A program made the position numbers and the translations under genes. A stretch of 64,000 nucleotides of DNA from Niveispirillum lacus (GTDB taxonomy: Bacteria; Pseudomonadota; Alphaproteobacteria; Azospirillales; Azospirillaceae), in NCBI RefSeq assembly GCF_002251795.1, contig NZ_NOXU01000018.1:1-64000 (forward strand), read 5' to 3'. Shown here piece by piece: positions 16,066-23,680 of this stretch. Position 1 is the stretch's first letter. Each line of letters opens with the position of its first letter. The notes beneath the pieces were generated by a model that was given only the letters and a program-made list of their open reading frames with translations, was not told where the DNA came from and made no database searches.

Positions 16066-18150
16066 ATGAGCGCCTACACACCTTTATTGCACCCAAGCGG
16101 TTGCCCGTGCTGCGCGGGTTCATCCGATACCAGTGAGCCACACGCTGCCGGCTCCCCTCCGACCGTCCAGTATGCGTCCGGCCTCCACCGCGTCGCCGGC
16201 CTCGACCTGAACGCACTCCTCGCGTATCGGAACGCGCAGACCTCGACGGGCGTCTTTTCCAACGGCACGGCGCGCTGGAACATTGACGCGGCTGTTGGCC
16301 AGCCCGGGGTGAACACCCTGGATCAGCTGAGGAATTCCGACGCCGGCCTCGGCACGCCGGTGACCCTCCAGTATCATTTTATGTCGGCCCTGCCGTCCTA
16401 CTATAAGGAGGGCGGCTACTTTGGTCCGGCCTCAAGTTTCAGGCCGTTGAGCGACGATGAAAGGAAGATCGTCGTCGAGGAACTGGCGAAGATCTCGGCC
16501 GTGACCAACATCACGTTTGTGGAATCGTCCAGCGGCGGCGGCAAGACGCTGTCCTTCGCGGTCACCGAACTGACGGCCAGCGGCCTGGGCTACAATCCTG
16601 TGTTCCAGCCTAACTATGCCGGCGGAACCATTATCAGTGTCACCGCTATTGAGCAGGCGGGCGACGTCTATTTTCGCCGCCTGGGCTTGGACAACTACGC
16701 CAAGGATGGCCTGACGGCGGTTGAGCGGGCGGGGATCGGAACCCTGGTCAGGCACGAGATCGGCCATGCGCTTGGGTTGTCGCATCCGTTCGATGGCCCT
16801 GTGGTGCTGCCCAACTCGGCGCAGAACAAATTTTACACGGCGATGGGCTATTCGGACGCGAATGACACGGTTTATGGAATCGACCGGTCCAGCACTGGCC
16901 AGTACACGAACCTGATTGCCGAGATCGATACGCTTGGGATGCTGGACATCCTCGCCCTGCAGAAGCTGTACGGGGCCAATCCCGACTATCGGTCCGGGAA
17001 TGACATCTACACATGGGATCAGCGCATCGGTTTTCGTGAAGTCCTGTATGACGCAGGTGGCATCGACGCGATCGACCTGTCCGCTTCCAGCATGCGCTCC
17101 TCCATCGACCTGACGCCGAACGGCATCTCGTCGATCAACGTCCGTGTTACGGATGCTGAGATCGGGATGAACCTTGCCCCTGGCCTTTTCCCGTCAGCCG
17201 CATCCTACCGCGGTGCAAACAACCTGGGCATCGTAGGGACGATCGAGAATGTCCGCGGCGGGTCCGGGGCCGACCGCATCAATGGCAATTCGGTGGCTAA
17301 TGAGATTTCCGGTAGCGCCGGGGCAGACAGCATCTGGGGCGCGGCCGGCGACGACCGCCTGTTCCTGGGCACCGGCAACGACCGGGTGGTCGCCGGCAGC
17401 GGCAACGACTATGTCGACGGCGGTATTGGCATCGACGTCGCCGGCCTGTTCGGCCCGCGCTCCAGCTACAGCATTGCCCGGCAGGCGGACGGCAGCTTTA
17501 AGGTCGCGGGTCCCGAAGGCGCCGACACCTACCTGGGCACTGAATTCCTGGCCTTCAACGACGGCGGCAAGGTCGGCCTTTGGATGAATGCCGACGTCAA
17601 GCTGGGCGGCGGGTTCGATGAGACCTTCTATTTGTCCAAGAACCCCGACGTGGCGGCTGCCGTCGCCCGCGGGACGCTGGCCACCGGCTTCGCCCATTGG
17701 CAGCAGTGGGGCCAGGCCGAAGGCCGCGTGGCGGTCGATGCCCGATTCGACCCGCTCTATGACGAAGTCGGCTACCTGGCCATGAACCCGGACGTGGCGG
17801 CGGCCGTGGAAAGCGGCGCCCTGCGCAGCGGCTACGACCATTACTTGGCCTACGGCAAGGCCGAGGGCCGGGCGCTGACCCCGTTGTTCGACCGGGATTA
17901 CTATCTGGCCAAGAACACCGACGTGGCCGCGGCCAAGGTCGACCCTTGGTTCCACTTCATGAACTATGGCTGGCGGGAAGGCCGCGACCCGAGCGCCTAC
18001 CTGGACGTCAGCGCATACCTGGATTCCAATTCCGACCTGAAGGCCGCCGGTGTCAATCCCCTGGCGCATTACCTCCAGTACGGCCAGAGCGAGGGCCGTT
18101 TGTTGGTCGCCACCAGCGACCTGGGCCTGGACTGGACCTATTCCGGCTGA
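16066..18150 (+). CDS. Serralysin-like M10 zinc metalloprotease with RTX repeats and C-terminal HYxxYGxxEGR repeats
   Basis: 694 residues from the ATG preceded by GAGGAG. The zinc site HEIGHALGLSH is at about 230-240 with the Met-turn YTAMGYS downstream. RTX-type glycine/aspartate nonapeptides (GGSGADRI, GSAGADSI, GTGNDRV, GSGNDYVDGG) follow at about 390-460 and should bind calcium. Four degenerate repeats of about 35-40 residues (YLxxNPDVAAA...HYxxYGxxEGR) fill 510-690. There is no N-terminal signal peptide, as expected for type I secretion through a C-terminal signal. No secretion ABC genes are in the window. The role is an extracellular protease. Confidence 0.88.
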   Translation: MSAYTPLLHPSGCPCCAGSSDTSEPHAAGSPPTVQYASGLHRVAGLDLNALLAYRNAQTSTGVFSNGTARWNIDAAVGQPGVNTLDQLRNSDAGLGTPVTLQYHFMSALPSYYKEGGYFGPASSFRPLSDDERKIVVEELAKISAVTNITFVESSSGGGKTLSFAVTELTASGLGYNPVFQPNYAGGTIISVTAIEQAGDVYFRRLGLDNYAKDGLTAVERAGIGTLVRHEIGHALGLSHPFDGPVVLPNSAQNKFYTAMGYSDANDTVYGIDRSSTGQYTNLIAEIDTLGMLDILALQKLYGANPDYRSGNDIYTWDQRIGFREVLYDAGGIDAIDLSASSMRSSIDLTPNGISSINVRVTDAEIGMNLAPGLFPSAASYRGANNLGIVGTIENVRGGSGADRINGNSVANEISGSAGADSIWGAAGDDRLFLGTGNDRVVAGSGNDYVDGGIGIDVAGLFGPRSSYSIARQADGSFKVAGPEGADTYLGTEFLAFNDGGKVGLWMNADVKLGGGFDETFYLSKNPDVAAAVARGTLATGFAHWQQWGQAEGRVAVDARFDPLYDEVGYLAMNPDVAAAVESGALRSGYDHYLAYGKAEGRALTPLFDRDYYLAKNTDVAAAKVDPWFHFMNYGWREGRDPSAYLDVSAYLDSNSDLKAAGVNPLAHYLQYGQSEGRLLVATSDLGLDWTYSG

Positions 18151-18208
18151 TCGGCGCGCTGCCGCGACAACCAGCCCTCGGAAGCCCTATCCCAAGGATG
18201 TGCATCAA

Positions 18209-18829
18209 ATGTCTGATTCCGCCCGCCCGCCGCAAGCCGCTGAGCCGATCTATGATTTCAAGACCACGAAGGAAGGTGACAAGATCTTCATGGATGTATT
18301 CGTAAAACAGCCAAGGAGGAGTAAAATCTTTCTATGCGTGATTCTCCTGATCATTCTGCCGATCGTTGTTGCCTCAACAGCATCGCCATATTCTGGCCTG
18401 GCCTTTATTTCAACAATCATGCCTCTGGTCGGCGTATGCTATATTATTTGGCTGCTCTTTAAGGCGGGTAAGCAAATCGCAACGACCCGAATTGAGATCG
18501 ACGCCAACCGGATCTCCATTCCGAAGACCAATAAATTCTTCGATGTTGCTCATGTCCGGTCCATTGGATGGGGCTTGACTAGGCCGCGAAAGGAGACGCC
18601 GTCGGCCGTCTACTATGGTTCCGGTGTGGCCGGGGCCTTCACCGCCGGTACCCAGAACGCCAGCCAAGTCGCCAATGCGGACTTCGTGCGCCAATATGGC
18701 TATTGCATCTACCTCGTCTACGGCTCGCGCCGTGAAACCCTTGTTTCCGGGCTTCACGAGGACTTGGTGGAAACGATCTACGACGAGTTCGCGACTAACC
18801 TCAAGACCTGCGGCCACTCGTTCGGCTGA
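18209..18829 (+). CDS. Predicted inner-membrane protein of unknown function
   Basis: 206 residues from an ATG with AAGGAT upstream. Two hydrophobic helices lie at about residues 33-55 and 60-80 (IFLCVILLIILPIVV; FISTIMPLVGVCYIIWLLF). A soluble C-terminal domain follows with strand-rich sequence (IEIDANRISIPKTNKFFDVAHVRSIGWG) that looks like a PH-like/bPH fold. It lies 58 bases after the protease gene and may be cotranscribed. Function unknown. Confidence 0.7.
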   Translation: MSDSARPPQAAEPIYDFKTTKEGDKIFMDVFVKQPRRSKIFLCVILLIILPIVVASTASPYSGLAFISTIMPLVGVCYIIWLLFKAGKQIATTRIEIDANRISIPKTNKFFDVAHVRSIGWGLTRPRKETPSAVYYGSGVAGAFTAGTQNASQVANADFVRQYGYCIYLVYGSRRETLVSGLHEDLVETIYDEFATNLKTCGHSFG

Positions 18830-18965
18830 TTGAGGCAGGCCGCAGACATTGCAGCCGAGGGCTGCCTTTCGACCACCGCATTTACAGCTTCCCGATGGCC
18901 CTGGCGATGACCAGGCAGGCGGGGCGGGTTCAATTCGACCACTGACCACGACTGAAGGACATAAA

Positions 18966-19298
18966 ATGAGCAATATCTTGAAATACTGCCGGGTGCTGGC
19001 TCTGGTGCCGCTGCTGACGCTCACAGGGTGCGGCAGTGGTGAGCCGGGGGAGGATGACATGCGCAATGCGATCCAGGCCCAGTTCGACCGGGCAAATGAG
19101 GCAACCCGGGCAGCCGGGGGTGGGCAGCAGATCGTGCTGAGTGAATTCAAGAAATTGAGTTGTGCCAAGGTCAACGGAAGCACCGTCTTTGCCTGCACGG
19201 TTACGCTGCGGGTTGATGGGCCTTGGCTCAACAACGCGGGAGGCACGACGGAATTGAAATTCACGCGGGCTGATTCAGGTTGGGTAGTCGTCGAGTGA
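18966..19298 (+). CDS. Small lipoprotein, function unknown
   Basis: 110 residues from ATG (AAGGA upstream). The N-terminus is a lipoprotein signal peptide ending in the lipobox LTGCG, so the mature protein starts at Cys21 and is anchored in a membrane facing the periplasm. The mature part has two more cysteines (LSCAKV, VFACTV) that may form a disulfide. It resembles small periplasmic lipoproteins found next to bPH-like membrane proteins; no specific role can be given. Confidence 0.75.
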   Translation: MSNILKYCRVLALVPLLTLTGCGSGEPGEDDMRNAIQAQFDRANEATRAAGGGQQIVLSEFKKLSCAKVNGSTVFACTVTLRVDGPWLNNAGGTTELKFTRADSGWVVVE

Positions 19299-19366
19299 AA
19301 CCTCGGCACAAATGGGGGCTGTAAAGCTCCCATTAACCGACCCACCGTGAAAGACAGCCGCTACCA

Positions 19367-19585
19367 TTATCTACCGACATCCGTGCCGTTATCCTTGGCG
19401 GTGCGCTGCATCGACAGTTCGAACAGCAGCCATCCGCCCACGATGCCGGCGATCCCCAACGGCAAGGGCACCGATCCCATCCAGAAGATCGATGCCAACA
19501 GCGCAGCGACGCCGCTGATGAAGGCGGCGACGGACGCGATTGCCTGCGCACCGGCTGTGCGGGAGATGTGGGGCGGAAACTTCAT
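19367..19585 (-). CDS. Small two-helix membrane protein
   Basis: 72 residues. Two hydrophobic segments, AIASVAAFISGVAALLASIFW and LGIAGIVGGWLLFEL, are separated by a short turn. Its ATG overlaps the stop of the upstream nuclease gene (ATGA), showing translational coupling. Function unknown. Confidence 0.65.
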   Translation of the reverse strand: MKFPPHISRTAGAQAIASVAAFISGVAALLASIFWMGSVPLPLGIAGIVGGWLLFELSMQRTAKDNGTDVGR

Positions 19586-20454
19586 CGAACCTCGATCGCA
19601 ACGGGGCAGTGGTCGCTGACGCGCTTCTTATCGTCCCTGGACGTTTCGGAATAGACCAGAACCCCAAAGGAACCCTCCTTGGCGCGACGCGCGGCGGGGC
19701 CGCCAAGGATGATCTGGTCGATGAATTCCGGGTATTCGCCCGCCCAGCAGTGGTTGGCCTTGCCCGCCGTGGCCAACACCAGCGGCGACGGGCCGTTGTC
19801 CAGCACCTTCCAGAGCGGGTCCTCGTCGCGCAGCCGCCGATTGAAGTCGCCGGCGACCAACAATGATGTTCCTTCGGCCTGGCGCGCGTCGATCCAGGCC
19901 GACAGTATGGGCATCTGGTCAGCGATGACTGAGCAGGCGTCGTTCTGGGTTTTCGGAGAGAAGCATCCACTTTTTAGATGGACGGCCAATGCGCGCAGAT
20001 CCCCGCTGGGCAGGTGAAGGACGACGTCGACGCCTTTGCGAAGGCTTCTCGGCCGGCCGTCCAACAAGTCCAACGCTGCGAAGTCCGGCATGCGCGTGAA
20101 CTTGACCGATTTTCGGATGGCCCACCCCGCGCGCTGGAAATCCGTTTCGTCACCCAGGATGACCGTGTATTCGTTCGGATCGAAGACCTTGGCCGCGGCC
20201 TCGACGGTATCGACCTCCTGCAGTGCAACGATGTCGGCATCAAGCTTGGCCGCGTAGCCCCGCAACCTGGCGAAGTCCTCGTCCGTGCGTTGGTAGATTG
20301 CTCGCCTGGGGTCGGCGTTCGGCCCGTTGATCTCGCTGGCCCTCAGGGTCAGCCACCCCATGTTCCAGGTGGCGATCTTGATGTCCTCCGCCCCTGCGGC
20401 GACCGGCAACATAGCGGCCAGGACGGCGGCGAGCAGGGCGGGCAGGCGGCGCAT
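19582..20454 (-). CDS. Secreted endonuclease/exonuclease/phosphatase-family protein
   Basis: 290 residues with a signal peptide (about 1-22, ending AGAED). EEP-fold motifs are clear: KIATWNMGWL, VALQEVD, HLKSGC, VAGDFNRR (catalytic Asp/Asn) and VSDHCPVAIEV with the terminal DH pair. It should be a metal-dependent phosphodiesterase acting on nucleic acids or phosphoesters in the periplasm or outside the cell. Cys residues in SGCFS, NDACSV and NHCWAG fit an oxidising compartment. It is translationally coupled to the following small membrane protein. Confidence 0.85.
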   Translation of the reverse strand: MRRLPALLAAVLAAMLPVAAGAEDIKIATWNMGWLTLRASEINGPNADPRRAIYQRTDEDFARLRGYAAKLDADIVALQEVDTVEAAAKVFDPNEYTVILGDETDFQRAGWAIRKSVKFTRMPDFAALDLLDGRPRSLRKGVDVVLHLPSGDLRALAVHLKSGCFSPKTQNDACSVIADQMPILSAWIDARQAEGTSLLVAGDFNRRLRDEDPLWKVLDNGPSPLVLATAGKANHCWAGEYPEFIDQIILGGPAARRAKEGSFGVLVYSETSRDDKKRVSDHCPVAIEVR

Positions 20455-20538
20455 TCGGATCTCCCAGGCGATGGCGTAGAGCCAGGGCTACCGGTTATTC
20501 CGTGACCGTTCAACCGCGGGCCGCGATATTCCTGGCGC

Positions 20539-20568
20539 TTGGCAAATGTTCCTCTTTTGTTCTATAAT
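20539..20568 (+). promoter_or_regulatory. Promoter with alphaproteobacterial LexA (SOS) box
   Basis: TTGGCA (20539-20544) and TATAAT (20563-20568) are 18 bases apart. Between them sits GTTC-N7-GTTC (20548-20562), the direct-repeat LexA operator of Alphaproteobacteria. LexA bound here would block polymerase, so the small ORF 24 bases downstream should be DNA-damage inducible. Confidence 0.85.
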
Positions 20569-20591
20569 CCACGGATGACACGGAGATCGTC

Positions 20592-20768
20592 ATGGACGAA
20601 GTCGAGGAGAGCGGCACGACGGTGCCGCATGCCATATCGGGGGAGGACTTCGTCGGCAGTCCCTTCCGGCTGGTCGCCGTCAAGCGCCGGAGGCCCGCCC
20701 CGATTCCGGCACAGGAAGATGTCTCCACCGCTAAGCCGACAAGGCCGATGATCTGGGACTGGGGCTGA
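20592..20768 (+). CDS. Small protein under SOS control, unknown function
   Basis: 58 codons, starting MDEVEESGTTVPHAISGED and ending RPMIWDWG. A GGAG precedes the ATG by about 8 bases, and a LexA box overlaps the promoter. The protein has an acidic start, a basic middle (VAVKRRRPAP) and an aromatic, tryptophan-rich tail that could bind a partner protein. No family is recognised. Being damage-inducible and next to the imuAB-dnaE2 cassette suggests an SOS role such as a polymerase or division modulator, which is inference. Confidence 0.65.
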   Translation: MDEVEESGTTVPHAISGEDFVGSPFRLVAVKRRRPAPIPAQEDVSTAKPTRPMIWDWG

Positions 20769-20781
20769 TCATCGCCATGGT

Positions 20782-21183
20782 TCAAGCCGGGATCGGATCA
20801 CGGCCGCCGCGTACCAAATCCGCTCCGATATTGTCCTGGGGCCCCGCCAGCGCCTGGAGGATCTGGACAAGGCTGAAGCCTGCAACATCCTCCTTGAGAC
20901 GCAGCAGTTCACGGAAATAGGCGATCGCGAACAGCCGCAGCGCACCGGCAAGGGACGTATCGCCGCGGCGCTTGTCGATCTCGGTGACGACCTGGGAGAG
21001 GTCGCATCCCTCACGCTGGGCGATGAGGCGCAGGCTTTCCCATTCGATTCCGCGCAGCCGGAGGCTGGTCCGTTTCCCTGCGACGTTGACATTATGGATT
21101 TCAGACGCTTGGCTCAGCCTCATTTCGTCCAGCGCGGGATTGTCATTTATAATAATCGTGCGACGGCGGCTTAGCGGCGGCAT
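20782..21183 (-). CDS. Ribbon-helix-helix domain protein
   Basis: 133 residues from the second ATG (GGAGA 6 bases upstream; an ATG four codons earlier is possible). The segment RTSLRLRGIEWESLRLIAQREGCDLSQVVTEIDKRRG at about 40-75 is the RHH_4-type ribbon-helix-helix of many alphaproteobacterial small regulators. It should bind DNA as a dimer. It converges on the SOS-regulated small gene, 13 bases apart. Confidence 0.75.
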   Translation of the reverse strand: MPPLSRRRTIIINDNPALDEMRLSQASEIHNVNVAGKRTSLRLRGIEWESLRLIAQREGCDLSQVVTEIDKRRGDTSLAGALRLFAIAYFRELLRLKEDVAGFSLVQILQALAGPQDNIGADLVRGGRDPIPA

Positions 21184-21560
21184 TGGACTCTCCATAATTG
21201 TGTTTCTTCTATTATGTTATCCTATTGAGTCAACATCAGTGGTGAACTGCTTCACCCTTTGGCACAGTTGGTCGGGGATAAGGAAACGCCGGTCGGAATT
21301 CGGGTGGGCATTGTAGATCTCCACGCCGGTGGCAGCTGGGACCAGAAGCGTTGGGGAAGGCGGACTTCCGCTCCTGCGCCGTGGCGACGGCCATCGCGCG
21401 AACGTACCCGCACCCACCTCTCTGTCCCCAACCTTTGCCAAGCCCGGACTGACCGGCCAGCCCACCCCCGACACATCTCCTGCCCTTCACGCCGAGCTGG
21501 AAGCAGCCCTTTGCACCCTCTCCCTGCAAACTGGCCGCTTGACTCTCCCAACCCAAAAAA
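21184..21560. other. Intergenic region between the RHH gene and imuA
   Basis: Nearly 380 bases with several overlapping open frames on both strands, none with a recognisable protein or good ribosome-binding site. The first 60 bases are AT-rich and should hold the promoter of the RHH gene. Confidence 0.3.
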
Positions 21561-21575
21561 GAACATATAGGGAAC
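21561..21575 (+). promoter_or_regulatory. LexA (SOS) box of the imuA-imuB-dnaE2 operon
   Basis: GAAC-ATATAGG-GAAC, the other orientation of the alphaproteobacterial LexA operator, lies 23 bases before the imuA start. This predicts induction of the mutagenesis cassette by DNA damage. Confidence 0.85.
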
Positions 21576-21597
21576 AACCCTATTCCAGGAGCTCCCT

Positions 21598-22242
21598 TTG
21601 CGGAACGCGTCCGCCATAGCGTCCCTGCGCGCGTTGCACGAGGTGGCAGGCGGCGGGCCGGGAACCGTCGATGGGGCGGCGGCCGCCCTGTTCAGCGCCG
21701 GCATCGCGGCCCGTACTGAGGGACCGGTGTTCTGGATATGCACCCAGCCGGACCTCTTCGCCCCGTCCCTGGCTCAGGCTGGGCTGCCGCCGGACCGGGT
21801 CATCTACGTGGAGGCCGGCGATGACAAGACCGTGCTGGCCTGTACCGAGGAAGCGCTGCGCCATGGCAGCCTGGGGGCCGTTGTGGCGGAAGTCGCGTCG
21901 CTCAACATGACGGCGTCGCGGAGGCTCCAATTGGCGGTGGAGGGCAAGCGGACTATCGGCATCGCGCTGCGCCGCTGGCGCCGGCAGGCGGATGCCGCTG
22001 ACTTCGGCCAGCCGACATCCGCCGTTACGCGCTGGCGGGTATCGACCCTGCCGTCGGCGCCCCTGCCGGTGCCGGGCGTGGGGCGGCACCGGTGGCTGGT
22101 CGAACTGGTCCGGGCCCGCGCGGGCGAGAGCGCCGATTTCGAACTGGAGGCCTGCGATGAACAGGGTCGTCTCGCTCTACCTGCCGAACTGGCCGATCGA
22201 CCGGCTGCGGCGGGCGGCTGGGGACGCAGCGCCGCCGGCTGA
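21598..22242 (+). CDS. imuA: ImuA, RecA/SulA-like mutagenesis protein
   Basis: 214 residues from TTG with AGGAG 8 bases upstream. It has the RecA-like fold features of ImuA: GIAARTEGPVFWICTQPDLF, a segment equivalent to the Walker B strand (GAVVAEVASL) and a C-terminal GRHRWLVELVRAR. ImuA recruits ImuB and the error-prone polymerase to damaged forks. Its end overlaps the start of imuB by 86 bases, so the two are translated together. Confidence 0.88.
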   Translation: MRNASAIASLRALHEVAGGGPGTVDGAAAALFSAGIAARTEGPVFWICTQPDLFAPSLAQAGLPPDRVIYVEAGDDKTVLACTEEALRHGSLGAVVAEVASLNMTASRRLQLAVEGKRTIGIALRRWRRQADAADFGQPTSAVTRWRVSTLPSAPLPVPGVGRHRWLVELVRARAGESADFELEACDEQGRLALPAELADRPAAAGGWGRSAAG

Positions 22243-23680
22243 CCGGCCGCTGGTCCTGGCTGGCCGGATCCGCAACCGCCGCGTTGTGACGGCGTGCTGC
22301 CAGGCGGCACTGGAGGCAGGACTGCGCCCCGGCATGGCGCTCGCCAAGGCCCAGATCCTGGTGCCGGAGCTGGTGGTCAATGAAGCCGCACCGCAGGCCG
22401 ACCAGGAAGGCCTTTACCGGCTGGCGCTCTGGATTCTCCAGCGCTTCTCTCCGATTGTCGCCGCCGATCCGCCGGACGGCATCGTCATCGACACCACCGG
22501 TGCCGACCATCTGCATGGCGGCGAGGAGGTCATGCTGGAGGCACTGGTCGGTCGGCTGGCCATGTCCGGCGTCGAGGCCCGCGCGGCCGTGGCCGACAGT
22601 TGGGGCGCCGCCCATGCCTTCGCGCGGTATCTGGCCAAGCCCACCTTCGTGGCCGACCCTGGCACGGGCTTGTCACTGCTGTCGCCCCTGCCGCTGGAGG
22701 CCCTGCGCCTGCCGGTGGCGATGGCCGGCGACCTCCGGACATTGGGTTTCAGGACGGTGGGTGAACTGCACCGCCAGCCGCGCGCACCGCTGGCCCTGCG
22801 CTTCGGGCCGCAGCTTGCCCGCCGGATCGATCAGGCGCTGGGGGAGGCGGCCGAACCTTTCGACCCCGTGCGCCCCGCCGACCAGGTCGACGCCCGCCGG
22901 GCCTTCGCGGAACCGATCGCTGCGGCCGAGACCATCGCGCGATACATCGGCAAGCTGGTCGTCGACCTCTGCGCGGCGCTGGAGGAACGCGGCCTTGGTG
23001 CTCGACGGCTGGACCTGCTGGTCCACCGCGTCGACAGCCGCCTCCAGGCCGTGCGTGTGGGCATGGCCCTGCCGACGCGGGATGTCCGGCGCCTGACGCG
23101 GCTGCTTTGCGACAAGATCGAAACCATCGACCCCGGCTTCGGGATCGAGGCCATGGTCCTGGTGGCTGCCATCGCTGAACCGCTGGAGATGAAGCAGGCG
23201 GTCAATTCCCTGATGGAGGCGGCCAGACCGGACGTGTCAGGCCTCGTCGACACCCTGGCCAACCGCATCGGCGGGCGGGCGGTCTACCGGATCGCCGCCG
23301 TCGCCAGCGATGTGCCCGAACGGTCCGTGCAGCGCATCCCCGCCATGGCACCCGACACGGGTACCGGCTGGCCCGACCATTGGCCCCGTCCGGCCCGCCT
23401 GCTGGCACGGCCCGAGCCGATCGAGACCGTGGCGCTGCTGCCCGACCATCCGCCTGCCTCCTTCACCTGGCGGGGCGTGCGCCGACGGGTGCGTCGGGCC
23501 GACGGGCCCGAGCGGGTCTTCGGGGAATGGTGGAAGCGCGACGCCGAGCTGGAGGCCGTCCGGGACTATTTTCGGGTGGAGGACGACGCCGGCGAACGCT
23601 ACTGGGTCTACCGCGCCGGCGATGGCGAGGATCCGGCCACGGGCTCCCATCGCTGGTTCCTGCATGGGATCTTCGGATGA
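22157..23680 (+). CDS. imuB: ImuB, Y-family polymerase-like mutagenesis protein
   Basis: 507 residues starting [17 protein letters not shown]. It has the Y-family palm and little-finger layout ([37 protein letters not shown], a helix-hairpin-helix). ImuB proteins generally lack the catalytic acidic residues and act as a hub joining the beta clamp, ImuA and DnaE2. Its stop overlaps the dnaE2 start (ATGA). Confidence 0.92.
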   Translation: MNRVVSLYLPNWPIDRLRRAAGDAAPPADRPLVLAGRIRNRRVVTACCQAALEAGLRPGMALAKAQILVPELVVNEAAPQADQEGLYRLALWILQRFSPIVAADPPDGIVIDTTGADHLHGGEEVMLEALVGRLAMSGVEARAAVADSWGAAHAFARYLAKPTFVADPGTGLSLLSPLPLEALRLPVAMAGDLRTLGFRTVGELHRQPRAPLALRFGPQLARRIDQALGEAAEPFDPVRPADQVDARRAFAEPIAAAETIARYIGKLVVDLCAALEERGLGARRLDLLVHRVDSRLQAVRVGMALPTRDVRRLTRLLCDKIETIDPGFGIEAMVLVAAIAEPLEMKQAVNSLMEAARPDVSGLVDTLANRIGGRAVYRIAAVASDVPERSVQRIPAMAPDTGTGWPDHWPRPARLLARPEPIETVALLPDHPPASFTWRGVRRRVRRADGPERVFGEWWKRDAELEAVRDYFRVEDDAGERYWVYRAGDGEDPATGSHRWFLHGIFG

